Assembly (NCBI GenBank): GCA_015065205.1 | Contig: SVQS01000064.1 | Coordinates: 1-9,449 of the forward strand | Reading direction: 5' to 3' | DNA: 9,449 bases | Origin: Oscillospiraceae bacterium | GTDB taxonomy: Bacteria > Bacillota > Clostridia > Oscillospirales > CAG-272 | Shown here: positions 1-6,917 of the stretch, one piece after another | How positions within the stretch are numbered: the first letter of the stretch is position 1 | How the letters are laid out: the number at the start of each line of letters is the position of its first letter | Translations under genes and position numbers: made by a program | The notes under the pieces: model-generated | Seen by the model: the letters and a program-made list of their open reading frames with translations, nothing else | Databases searched by the model: none | Told to the model about the DNA's origin: nothing

Positions 1-700
1 CAGAAGCAGAATTTCCACCAACGGTTACATTTCCGGGCCACTCGGGAGCTTCATCGTATTTATTATCGAAGCTATCGCCTTCGTAATTGAATTGCGTTGC
101 AATCAAACGAACCGCAAAACCGTCACCGATGGACTTGCCTTTATAATGATTTCCTGCATCCTCGTGCATATGGAGCGCGATTGCAAGGATGGTTTCACCA
201 ACCGCATATTCGGTGCTAACCTCTGTGGCAGGGAGAAGAACGCCATTTGTGTACTTGTTTGTATCGATTACATTTGAAAGCACGCCCACAGTTGTTTTAC
301 CCGAAAGTGTAGTTACAGTTTCGGATACGGGATTGATGTAGTAAACGTCAATAACGTCAGCAAGATCCGTGACACTGCCTTGTGCCTCTATACTCAAACG
401 CCATTGGAATGCAAGATTGCCGGCATTTTTTACCTTAATATATTTTACGTCAGTATATCCGGGCTCCCAATTATCATAGGTGAAGATCGGAACGCCCTCG
501 GCATTTTGCCATGCATTCGAGTCTGCCGCAAGAAGCGTATCTGACCAATACATTTCTGCATCCAAATTACCGGTTTGCACAACATTGCTATTGCTGGTTG
601 CCACATCGGTAAACCAAGCATAGGTGGCACCGAGAAGCATTGAAAAGCATAGCAATAATGCAACAACGCTTGTCATTAGCGACTTTTTAGTATTCTTCAT
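1..700 (-). CDS. SipW-dependent TasA/camelysin-like exported protein, partial (3' end outside window)
   Basis: This minus-strand frame stays open from the start codon to the window edge (233 codons visible; the C-terminus is missing). Residues 1-8 are basic and followed by a hydrophobic stretch ending in ATYAWFTD (about 25-32), the leader type processed by SipW-class signal peptidases. The mature part has WEPGYTD (78-84), then an 'IKVKNAGNLAFQWRLSI' stretch, the typical beta-rich TasA/CalY pattern. The leader and first ~100 residues closely resemble those of the neighbouring 539-residue protein, so the two are recent paralogues. The start at 700 is chosen because AAGGAG (709-714) lies 8 bases upstream; an in-frame ATG at 706 is only 2 bases from it. 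Likely a secreted, cell-surface or fibre protein; exact role unknown. Confidence 0.85.
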   Translation of the reverse strand, partial: MKNTKKSLMTSVVALLLCFSMLLGATYAWFTDVATSNSNVVQTGNLDAEMYWSDTLLAADSNAWQNAEGVPIFTYDNWEPGYTDVKYIKVKNAGNLAFQWRLSIEAQGSVTDLADVIDVYYINPVSETVTTLSGKTTVGVLSNVIDTNKYTNGVLLPATEVSTEYAVGETILAIALHMHEDAGNHYKGKSIGDGFAVRLIATQFNYEGDSFDNKYDEAPEWPGNVTVGGNSAS

Positions 701-749
701 ATCCATAGCTCCTTATCAAATGGTTTCAGCTTGCTTTTTCACGTTTTCA

Positions 750-790
750 GCGATAAAAAGGCACAAAACGCGTTTATGCCCTTTTATCGC
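750..790. terminator. 41-base near-perfect palindrome, bidirectional terminator-like
   Basis: GCGATAAAA on the left pairs with TTTTATCGC on the right, then GGCA with TGCC, and the centre is the palindrome AAACGCGTTT. Read on the minus strand, the inner GGCA/TGCC stem is followed by TTTTT; read on the plus strand by TTTT. It lies between the 539-residue gene and the partial TasA-like gene, so it can end transcripts from either side or attenuate read-through into the last gene. Confidence 0.55.
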
Positions 791-791
791 C

Positions 792-818
792 GCCCAACCC
801 CAAAAAGGGGTTGGGGGC
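792..818. terminator. GC-rich hairpin downstream of the 539-residue gene
   Basis: CCCAACCCC (793-801), loop AAAAA, GGGGTTGGG (807-815) form a perfect 9-bp stem about 20 bases past the stop codon of the 539-residue TasA-like gene. On the plus strand it is followed by GGCTTTTAT; on the minus strand there is no clean T-run directly after it, but the adjacent palindrome (750-790) supplies one. Together they look like the end of a transcription unit. Confidence 0.55.
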
Positions 819-835
819 TTTTATATCAGTTCAAA

Positions 836-2455
836 TTACTGAATGTTGTAATCTCCGCCAAAGGTGTAGGTTACAACGTTTACATCGTAGAATTCTGCCT
901 CATTTTCAGGATTGGTGAGACGGAGCTTAACGGTGAATTTTGCACCTTCCAGTGCGTTGTCAACGTCGCCAACACCGCAGATGAAGGTATCAACATTGTT
1001 TTCAACATCTTCGTATGTCCAAGGATTGGAGGTTACAGAACCGAGAAGCGGGATTTCTTCGTTTGCAGCAAGGGTAATGTCACCGTTGTGGAAACCTACC
1101 CAACCAAAGGAACCATAGTTACCGCCAAGGAAGATTTGGTTTTCGCCAAGTTCTTTATCGAGAGATACGTAGAAATCGCAGTACCAGTATCTGTAAGCGT
1201 CGATGATTTCCTTGTACTCTGCGGTCGCCTCATCATAGTTAGGGCATTTGAAAGTGAATGCAGCCTCAAGTTGAGAATCAAGGCCTTCTGTAGGAGACCA
1301 AGAACCGTAGGATTCCCAAGGAAGATCTACGTTAACATATTGAGACTCGTAGGTAACGGTTGCTACGGGTGTTGTGTAATTTTCGGGAATTTCGGGAGCT
1401 TCGTAATCGGACTCAGCATCATATGCGATGGTAAAGGGAGAGAATGTAGCACTCTCAAAGGTTACATAACCGGTGTGGGGGTTGTAGGAAGAGTCGATCT
1501 CGGTATCGTAGTGGTAAACAGCTACGGTGTTAGGATCAAGACCTGCAGGCAGTCTAAGCTGAACCTTAACAGGCTCTTCGTTGTCAGCTTTCAAACCTTC
1601 AACCTTGACATCAAAAGTAGTTGTCTCAATACCCGTTGCAACAGTGATGGTCGGGATGTAAGGACTATCTTCAATTGTTGCTTTGAAAGGTTCGCCGGAA
1701 GCTGCAGCCGCGGGAATTACAACAGAGCCAACCTTGTAGCCTTCGTCGTTTGTGATCTGAATCTCACGAGCGGACTCGCCTGCTGCGAGAGGAGAACCGA
1801 AGCCCTTACCGGGGTAGTTTGCGAAAGCGTCGTAAGTGTCGTCGCCGAAGCTGTTGGATTCTACAGTAGCCTGACCGGCAATTACTCTGATGTCGAAAGC
1901 AATGGTCTCGCCCATGTACTTGTTTTCAGCTTCTTCAAGCATATGAATGGAAAGAGCAAAGAAGTCCTCCTCACCGGGGAGAAGTTCGATGTCTTCAGCA
2001 GTGATCTCGTTCATGCCGGGAGCATTTTCAAACTTGTCGCCGTTGCCAGCCCAAGATGTTACCTCACCATACTCTGCACCGGAAGTAAGAACGTACTCCA
2101 TTACGTCTGCAAGGTTGTGTGTGGAAACGTCAGTTACCTTAACAGCTACTCTATACTTGAGTGCAAGAGAGCCGTTGTTCTTAATAGAAAGGTAAACAAC
2201 GTTTGTATAACCGGGTTCCCATTTGATGTTTGCATCAAATACAGGCTCTGCGCTTTCCGTAATCTCGGTTTTGGTGGTTGTATCAGTCCACTGATAGAGA
2301 TCTACATCCAAAGTACCAGCGGTGATTTTGTTGTTTTCGCTTACTGCGACGTCGGTAAACCACGCATACGTTGTTCCCAGCAACATAGCAAAGCAGAGGA
2401 ATAATGCCATGACGCTCGAAACGAGTGCGCGTTTGGTGGATTTGTTGTTAGTCAT
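836..2455 (-). CDS. Large multidomain SipW-dependent TasA-like exported protein (539 aa)
   Basis: The leader (residues 1-35) is basic then hydrophobic and ends GTTYAWFTD, the SipW-type cleavage region. Residues ~45-195 form a TasA/camelysin-like beta domain with WEPGY (79-83) and NNGSLALKYRVAV. Residues ~225-350 are a second beta-rich module ending FSPFTIAYDAE; its layout resembles ZU5-like surface modules, a tentative reading. Residues ~365-539 are a third, Trp/Tyr/Gly-rich module with cysteines at 404, 426 and 493. There is no LPxTG or C-terminal membrane anchor, so it is probably released or held by assembly. TasA of B. subtilis is about 260 residues, so this is twice that size. Start: AAAGGAGG (2465-2472) sits 9 bases before the ATG. 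It follows the coiled-coil signal peptidase in the same direction. Probably a matrix or fibre component or adhesin; the function is inferred. Confidence 0.9.
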   Translation of the reverse strand: MTNNKSTKRALVSSVMALFLCFAMLLGTTYAWFTDVAVSENNKITAGTLDVDLYQWTDTTTKTEITESAEPVFDANIKWEPGYTNVVYLSIKNNGSLALKYRVAVKVTDVSTHNLADVMEYVLTSGAEYGEVTSWAGNGDKFENAPGMNEITAEDIELLPGEEDFFALSIHMLEEAENKYMGETIAFDIRVIAGQATVESNSFGDDTYDAFANYPGKGFGSPLAAGESAREIQITNDEGYKVGSVVIPAAAASGEPFKATIEDSPYIPTITVATGIETTTFDVKVEGLKADNEEPVKVQLRLPAGLDPNTVAVYHYDTEIDSSYNPHTGYVTFESATFSPFTIAYDAESDYEAPEIPENYTTPVATVTYESQYVNVDLPWESYGSWSPTEGLDSQLEAAFTFKCPNYDEATAEYKEIIDAYRYWYCDFYVSLDKELGENQIFLGGNYGSFGWVGFHNGDITLAANEEIPLLGSVTSNPWTYEDVENNVDTFICGVGDVDNALEGAKFTVKLRLTNPENEAEFYDVNVVTYTFGGDYNIQ

Positions 2456-2514
2456 TTTTTGTTACCTCCTTTTGGCATATTTTTTGTTCGACTAACTATG
2501 TAAAGCGTTTTTCG

Positions 2515-2637
2515 CTATACACCTGATTGATTTTCGTCGGTTGCTTCCGTAGGAGTTGCATCTTCTGATTTTGTTTTTGCCTCATCAGTTGTTGCACTCT
2601 CCTCGGAGATTACCTCGAACGCAGGCTCGGTGAGGGG
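2515..2637 (-). other. Out-of-frame acidic coding-like tract after the signal peptidase stop
   Basis: Directly after the stop of the coiled-coil signal peptidase, a 40-codon frame with no start codon runs to a TAG at 2515-2517. It reads as an acidic Thr/Glu/Ser-rich tail (includes EEVATTD-like composition, ending TDENQSGV). It is in the -1 frame relative to the peptidase and is separated from it by a TAG and a TAA. It may be a former C-terminal extension of the peptidase lost by mutation, or chance. The rest of the gap (2456-2514) holds only the ribosome binding site of the next gene. Confidence 0.35.
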
Positions 2638-2642
2638 TTAGC

Positions 2643-3356
2643 CTACCCGATCTTTTTTTCAAGTTGTGTCTTCAAATCTAACAGTTCGTTCATCATACGC
2701 TGGACTTCTGCGCGGTCTGCTTCGATCTGATCTCTCTCGGCTTGCATGGCTTCCTTTTGTTCGCGCTTTTGTCGATGTGACAAACGAATAACATTTATAG
2801 CATTATAAAGGATAAGAAGAAGGAAAGGCACAAGAATACATATGATGTATCCGGCTGTGGACTTCACAAAAGTGAAAAGATAACCGGCTCCGGGAATCTT
2901 ACCGCTGTAAGTTCCCAAAACATATTCGGGTTCTACAAGTGCTTCGTCATCAGCACCCGTATTCGTACCGTAGGTTACATAGCCCTCTACTTTTCCGCTA
3001 CTGTTTTTTTGAACCTTACGAATCATATGCGTAATAGTCTCGCCATAGCTATCGCTATTGGTTGACACAAACGCGATAATATCTCCCATTCGAAAAGCGG
3101 TTGTGTCTTCTACATCTTTGATGATGATGACATCTCCGGCATTGAAATGTACTTTCAAATACCCGTTGTTCTCCGAAAGACTCATAGAATCTGTTTGCAC
3201 GATATAAAATCTTAAGCCCAAAAAATTCTGGTCATTTTTGTCAACCGTCATTACCGTGAAGATTGTGAAGATCATCATAAAAACTGTAAATGCAACGAGA
3301 AGCCAAGTCACGATCTTAAATGTGATAGTCAATATTTTTTTTGCTACTGTCTTCAT
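2643..3356 (-). CDS. SipW-type signal peptidase I (S26, ER-type) with C-terminal coiled coil
   Basis: This 237-residue membrane protease should cleave SipW-type leaders of the exported proteins around it. A transmembrane segment spans ~10-37. The nucleophile region is VQTDSMS (Ser57), and the general base is His110 in ETITHMIRKV, as in SipW and eukaryotic-type S26 enzymes, rather than the usual bacterial Lys. GDIIAF (91-96) precedes it, and acidic residues in GADDE (~134-138) may complete the site. A second transmembrane segment (~168-190) is followed by a charged heptad-like coiled coil (~194-234), absent from the other peptidase in this cluster. Start at 3356 is chosen because AAGGAGGG (3365-3372) lies about 8 bases upstream; a TTG at 3377 is less likely. 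The stop codon of the upstream gene (3370-3372) lies inside this ribosome binding site, so the two are probably translationally coupled. Confidence 0.9.
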   Translation of the reverse strand: MKTVAKKILTITFKIVTWLLVAFTVFMMIFTIFTVMTVDKNDQNFLGLRFYIVQTDSMSLSENNGYLKVHFNAGDVIIIKDVEDTTAFRMGDIIAFVSTNSDSYGETITHMIRKVQKNSSGKVEGYVTYGTNTGADDEALVEPEYVLGTYSGKIPGAGYLFTFVKSTAGYIICILVPFLLLILYNAINVIRLSHRQKREQKEAMQAERDQIEADRAEVQRMMNELLDLKTQLEKKIG

Positions 3357-3369
3357 TAAAGATCCCTCC

Positions 3370-3960
3370 TTATTCAATTGCTACGTTGCCTTGTACCGCG
3401 TATACGGTTATGCCAATACCGGTATAGGCTTTCCCTTGGAATTGATTTCCTGCAGTTTCTTTCATCCTAATGAACAGGTAGTAGGTTTCGCTGCCCGTTT
3501 TTGCAGCCAAGCCTTCTACCTCAAACTCAGAAAGCTTTTCAGCGCTTGAAAAATCATCGCCTTCTCGTACAATCCAAACCTCAAATGCTTCGTCGAAAGC
3601 TCCCATATCAATGTTAGTATCTTTGCTAACCGAAATACGGAAATTAACAGGTATGTCTCCCTTGTTGGCTACTTTGAAACCCTCTGTATAGAATATAGCA
3701 CCGGGTTCAAAAAGAATTTCTCCCTCTTCGGTTGCTGTGGAAGTGGTCTTAAACGTCAACGCTTTGGTTTTCAAAGTATTGCCAAGCATATCTACAACAT
3801 CGATTTCAATATTGCCGGATGTAGCAACAACGCCAATCGTACCGTCGTCGAGGTCATTGGTGAAAATTGCGAACGTTGCTCCCGTAATACACGTAAGGCA
3901 AAGCAGGATGACTAACGCCGCTATAATAAATACTTGTTTATTCGATTTACGCCGGAACAT
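3370..3960 (-). CDS. SipW-dependent TasA/camelysin-like exported protein (196 aa)
   Basis: The N-terminus is RRKSNKQ followed by a hydrophobic run ending GATFAIFTND (27-36), a SipW-type leader. The mature part is beta-rich with SGNIEIDVVD, FEPGAIFYTEGF (85-96) and ANKGDIPVNFRISV, the same order of motifs seen in the other exported paralogues. It ends with a hydrophobic beta strand and no anchor. AAGGAG at 3967-3972 is 6 bases from the ATG at 3960; ATG 3963 is only 3 bases away and an ATG at 3990 has no site, so 3960 is preferred. It sits directly before the coiled-coil signal peptidase, with its stop inside that gene's ribosome binding site. Likely a substrate of the peptidase and a surface or matrix subunit. 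Confidence 0.85.
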   Translation of the reverse strand: MFRRKSNKQVFIIAALVILLCLTCITGATFAIFTNDLDDGTIGVVATSGNIEIDVVDMLGNTLKTKALTFKTTSTATEEGEILFEPGAIFYTEGFKVANKGDIPVNFRISVSKDTNIDMGAFDEAFEVWIVREGDDFSSAEKLSEFEVEGLAAKTGSETYYLFIRMKETAGNQFQGKAYTGIGITVYAVQGNVAIE

Positions 3961-4013
3961 CATTCTCTCCTTGCTTTGATTAAAAATCACTTATCTGTTG
4001 GCAAACTTGCTTT

Positions 4014-4616
4014 TTATTCAGCATACTGTTGAACAGCTTCTACCACAAACGAAAGATCTCCCATAGCTCCACGGAAGGAATTGTTATCCTCTCTATCGGG
4101 GAATTCTACGGTAACTGTAAAGGTGGTGATTTCTCCATTAGCGCTGACGTTGTAATAATCGGATGCTCTGTCCGTCACATTCAGCTGCTCATTTTCGTTT
4201 ACCTGTACGGTTACATTGAGTGCATCAGCCAGATCGGCTTCGGTTTCGCTTGCATTGGACTTCCATACAACGCGATAGCGAATGGCAATGTTACTGTTGT
4301 TTTCAACAGCAACGTTGAAACGAATCTTATCGCCGGGTGTCATACTCGAAATGAGTATGTTGGAAGAATTATCGGGATCAATCACCGCCATACCGCCGTT
4401 GGCAAAAGAACCTTCGCGGGAAAATTCAGCAGCGTCACCCGCGGAATGGGTCAACAATTTTCCGTTTTCGATAGATGCAGTAACGTCAAGATTACCTGCG
4501 GTAACCGCAATGCTAACGGCCGTATCATCAACAAACAGTGCGTAGGTTGATCCTGCAATTATGCTGATACAAAGCGCGATGGTCAAAGCTGAGGCCAGCA
4601 AAATTTTCTTTTTCAT
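4014..4616 (-). CDS. SipW-dependent TasA/camelysin-like exported protein (200 aa)
   Basis: The protein starts MKKK, then a hydrophobic run to GSTYALFVDD (22-31), a SipW-type leader with Val in place of the usual Thr. The mature part begins AVTAGNLDV and carries MTPGDKIRF (92-100) and VENNSNIAIRYRVVW, matching the TasA/CalY layout, and ends with strand-forming FVVEAVQQY. About 200 residues fits the camelysin/TasA size. AGGAGA lies about 9 bases before the ATG at 4616. It follows another exported paralogue after a 99-base gap that holds a strong hairpin, and precedes the next paralogue by 53 bases. No protease motif is visible, so the historical camelysin peptidase label should not be transferred. 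Confidence 0.88.
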   Translation of the reverse strand: MKKKILLASALTIALCISIIAGSTYALFVDDTAVSIAVTAGNLDVTASIENGKLLTHSAGDAAEFSREGSFANGGMAVIDPDNSSNILISSMTPGDKIRFNVAVENNSNIAIRYRVVWKSNASETEADLADALNVTVQVNENEQLNVTDRASDYYNVSANGEITTFTVTVEFPDREDNNSFRGAMGDLSFVVEAVQQYAE

Positions 4617-4652
4617 TTTGCACTTTCTCCTAAAATTTGCTTTATTTTATTC

Positions 4653-4689
4653 GAAGCTTGATTTCGGTTGAAACGCGAACTCAAGCTTC
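4653..4689. promoter_or_regulatory. Strong hairpin between two exported-protein genes
   Basis: GAAGCTTGA (4653-4661) pairs with TCAAGCTTC (4681-4689), and after one mismatch TTCG pairs with CGAA, leaving a 9-base loop. No T-run follows on either strand, so it is not a standard terminator. It may be an RNA-processing or stability element that sets the relative amounts of the flanking subunits. Confidence 0.5.
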
Positions 4690-4715
4690 AATAAGTTCTG
4701 CGTTTTTGTTTTGCC

Positions 4716-5363
4716 TTAGTTTGTTGCCTGAACAGCGTGTACAACCAAATCAAACGAGAGGTTCTCGCCTTTTGCAAGACCATTGTCTTCGATGTTGTTT
4801 TCTGCAACAAAGCTATCAAGGAACTCAACGGTTACGGTAAACGCAGCGGCAGCACCGATGCCAAGCTCACCGACGTATCCGTTTTCACCCTTCACGGTCA
4901 GACCGTCATTTACAAATGCAGATGTATCGGAGCCTGTATTCACGGTCACCTTAAGCTGCTTTGCAAGATTTGCTCCGCTTTCCTTATCTGTGCAAACAAT
5001 CTCAATCCAATAGCCGAAAGCAACGTCACTATTGTTTGCAATATTCATTGTTGCAGCAAACTTAGAACCGGGAACAATCTTTTCGTTTTCACCAATGCCA
5101 AACACATTTGCATTTGTAGGATTGGAAAAATCGACAACTGTGGTATCTGTAGGCAACTCAACAAGATAGCCATCAGCATTCAGCGTTGTTTTGGTCAGTT
5201 CTGTTCGTGTAAGTGTGATAGAAAGATCACCGGCTTGCAGATGATTGGAAACGTTCTGTGTATCGGTAAACAAAGCCCACGTTACGCCAACAACAATTAT
5301 CATAGCCAACAAAATTACTACACTCGACACAAGCAAAGTTCTTGTTCTACTCGTATTACTCAT
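4716..5363 (-). CDS. SipW-dependent TasA/camelysin-like exported protein (215 aa)
   Basis: The N-terminus MSNTSRTRT is followed by a hydrophobic run ending GVTWALFTDT (26-35), a SipW-type leader. The mature chain starts LQAGDLSITL, has KIVPGSKFAATMNIANNSD (the PG-x plus N-N-S pattern, ~95-113) and GYWIEIV, and ends in the strand SFDLVVHAVQ, very like the VEAVQ ending of the next paralogue. Start at 5363: AAAGGAGG (5371-5378) is 7 bases upstream; a GTG at 5381 lies within the ribosome binding site itself and is rejected. It is the first of three small exported genes placed between the two signal peptidases. A fibre or surface subunit role is inferred from family and context. Confidence 0.88.
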   Translation of the reverse strand: MSNTSRTRTLLVSSVVILLAMIIVVGVTWALFTDTQNVSNHLQAGDLSITLTRTELTKTTLNADGYLVELPTDTTVVDFSNPTNANVFGIGENEKIVPGSKFAATMNIANNSDVAFGYWIEIVCTDKESGANLAKQLKVTVNTGSDTSAFVNDGLTVKGENGYVGELGIGAAAAFTVTVEFLDSFVAENNIEDNGLAKGENLSFDLVVHAVQATN

Positions 5364-5377
5364 AGTCACTCCTCCTT

Positions 5378-5479
5378 TCACACAGAGTCTATATTGAAAC
5401 GCTGCATCGTGTCAGCATATTCAAACTTAAGTAATGAAAATTCACCGCCCGTAAGCTCAATCCGCTCGATTGCGCGCAT
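5378..5479 (-). CDS. Possible very small gene or gene remnant (33 aa)
   Basis: ATG at 5479 opens a frame MRAIERIELTGGEFSLLKF... ending with TGA at 5378-5380, which touches the ribosome binding site of the next gene, as other gene ends do in this cluster. The frame remains open about 17 codons upstream of the ATG. No ribosome binding site precedes the ATG. The composition looks like protein, but I recognise no family. It may be a remnant of a longer gene in the spacer. Confidence 0.25.
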   Translation of the reverse strand: MRAIERIELTGGEFSLLKFEYADTMQRFNIDSV

Positions 5480-5526
5480 TGAATTGGTTTCGGACTTGAT
5501 GATTAGTGGTTTATGCAGAATATTTA

Positions 5527-5643
5527 TTACTCGTCATCGTCCTCGTTTCGAAGTTCTCTAATGAGATCCACCGCAACGTATATAAGCGAAACCAAAGCAA
5601 AGAGCGCTGAAACGCCCATAAACAAAAGCACGTAATTACCCAT
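5527..5643 (-). CDS. Single-pass membrane microprotein (38 aa)
   Basis: The frame encodes 38 residues: a short N-terminus (MGN), a hydrophobic segment of about 21 residues (YVLLFMGVSALFALVSLIYV, 4-23), then a charged tail with RELRNEDDDE. AAGGAGA (5651-5657) lies 7 bases before the ATG, as strong a site as those of the larger genes here, and it ends in TAATAA. By the positive-inside rule the N-terminus would face outward unless the Arg residues hold the tail inside together with the acidic cluster. It sits between the first signal peptidase and the first small exported protein, so it may assist or regulate the peptidase or the export step. I recognise no family; too short for standard gene callers. 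Confidence 0.65.
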   Translation of the reverse strand: MGNYVLLFMGVSALFALVSLIYVAVDLIRELRNEDDDE

Positions 5644-5757
5644 TTCGTTTTCTCCTTACTTCCAATGACTCCACCGGTCAAAACCTCGACAGCGTTGAAG
5701 TCACAGGAGGAATCTTTCTGTATTTCAATTTCTGCAAGTCTGCGCTATAACGCCTTA
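5644..5757 (-). other. Spacer with coding-like but start-less frames
   Basis: After the stop of the first signal peptidase, one frame reads (after a TAG) RRLAEIEIQKDSSCDFNAV followed by EVLTGG, with codon choice like the neighbours but no start codon. Another frame would start at a TTG overlapping the peptidase stop and give 27 residues. Neither has a usable ribosome binding site. This may be a decayed piece of a gene or of the peptidase C-terminus. Confidence 0.25.
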
Positions 5758-6402
5758 TCAAGCACTCCTTTTATCTTCTTCAAGCACCTTAACGATTTTT
5801 ATAACTTCGAGCAAAATGATGATAAAGCACGGCAAGATGATGAAAAGAACAATGCCGACAGGCTGCTTCATAACATTCATGACAAGGCCAAGCAGATACG
5901 AATGCCCCACAACCTTGCCAAGCACATAGTTTGTATTGTTGGGAACGGATGTGTCAATCACCTGGGTGAGTTGAGTATCCTTGGAATTCTTGTTGTCACC
6001 CGCAAGTTCAATAATAAATCCCCCCGTATCTTTTTCGGTGATGGAAGTAATACGGTGGGTGATTGTTATCTGCGTTGTGTAAACATAACGGAACGTCAAC
6101 ACATCACCCGCCTGTAAGCTGCGGTAAAAAGCATCGGCCTCGGCAGAAGACTGTGGCATCATTTTAACAAAAACCAAAGACCGCTTTGGAATATCCTTGA
6201 TTTTGTATGCGGATACATCGGTATGCTCGCACTCTGCCATAGAGTCAGATGTTACTACGCGCATCTGATATCCGAAAATCTCAGCTGCACCATCTGAATC
6301 TTTTTTCGATAACACGGTAACAAGCACCGAGAAAACACAAATTGCGAGGAATATGTAAATGATGATATCACGTATAACTCTACCTATCTTTGCTCCGTTC
6401 AT
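5758..6402 (-). CDS. SipW-type signal peptidase I (S26, ER-type), 214 aa
   Basis: Membrane serine protease expected to remove SipW-type leaders. A transmembrane segment spans ~10-32. VVTSDSM gives the nucleophile Ser54, QITITHRIT gives the general base His116 (His in place of Lys, as in SipW and eukaryotic signal peptidases), and LAGDNKNSKD (133-142) is the conserved GDN box with Asp136. VLGKVVG follows, then a second transmembrane segment (~181-202) and a short basic/acidic end, with no coiled coil. It shares only the catalytic layout with the second peptidase in this cluster, so the two are not a recent duplication. GAGGT just before the start and an 8-base gap from the upstream gene point to a co-transcribed, probably coupled pair. 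Confidence 0.9.
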   Translation of the reverse strand: MNGAKIGRVIRDIIIYIFLAICVFSVLVTVLSKKDSDGAAEIFGYQMRVVTSDSMAECEHTDVSAYKIKDIPKRSLVFVKMMPQSSAEADAFYRSLQAGDVLTFRYVYTTQITITHRITSITEKDTGGFIIELAGDNKNSKDTQLTQVIDTSVPNNTNYVLGKVVGHSYLLGLVMNVMKQPVGIVLFIILPCFIIILLEVIKIVKVLEEDKRSA

Positions 6403-6410
6403 AAGTTACC

Positions 6411-6914
6411 TCACTTGTTATCGTTACTTGCCGTTAACAGCAATTCAAAAATCGCCTCGGCATTTTTTGCTTCATTACCAACTTCAAGGGGGAGATAGTA
6501 CACAATTTTCAGTTTTGCGTTCTTTCCCGTATTAAGATCAACGGGGAAGACAATGTTGTCATTTTTAAAAGCCGTTGCAAGCAGTTCGTCGTACACGACC
6601 GCTCCGCCTGATACGATTTTTACGCGAGCATAGTTTTTCAATGTCTTTTGCTCAGCGGAATCAACAAAATCCAGCCCAAGATCGTATTTGGGGAAATTAT
6701 CGTCCTTCAGTTCAACGACGTACTCGCAGGAGCCACCCGGAGCAAGACTCAAAGCCTCAAATTTGATTGCCTCGGTCTCCCCGTCGGAGAGCTGCACTTT
6801 GATGATGTCTTTGTCCTCTTTTTTCAAGTATATCCACGTCGTCATCAAGATGCCTACCAGCACCAGTAAACTTGCCACTGCCAACATAGTTCGCATAATT
6901 TTATTGCTCGCCAT
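6411..6914 (-). CDS. Membrane-anchored TasA-like protein of unknown function, first gene of the cluster (167 aa)
   Basis: A hydrophobic segment at ~9-30 is followed by KKEDKD and a beta-rich outer domain with SLAPGGSCEYVVEL (56-69), an N-terminal-type PG motif resembling that of the exported TasA-like neighbours, and ending in the strand AIFELLLTAS. Unlike them it lacks the A-x-F-T-D cleavage motif after the hydrophobic part, so it is probably retained as an N-terminal anchor. ATG 6914 is preferred (AGGAGGG ends 6 bases upstream); ATG 6917 is possible with only 3 bases. It is the promoter-proximal gene, placed before a SipW-type peptidase as tapA is before sipW in B. subtilis, but no sequence kinship to TapA is visible. 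It could be an anchor or assembly partner for the exported subunits. Confidence 0.7.
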   Translation of the reverse strand: MASNKIMRTMLAVASLLVLVGILMTTWIYLKKEDKDIIKVQLSDGETEAIKFEALSLAPGGSCEYVVELKDDNFPKYDLGLDFVDSAEQKTLKNYARVKIVSGGAVVYDELLATAFKNDNIVFPVDLNTGKNAKLKIVYYLPLEVGNEAKNAEAIFELLLTASNDNK

Positions 6915-6917
6915 CAT

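Noticed and set aside
731..2404. 557-codon plus-strand frame
   Set aside because: It is the antisense of the 539-residue TasA-like gene, whose leader, motifs and ribosome binding site are clear; the antisense protein is Val/Cys-rich without domains.
4737..5561. 274-codon plus-strand frame
   Set aside because: Antisense shadow over a TasA-like gene and the microprotein; Cys/Ile-rich, no ribosome binding site.
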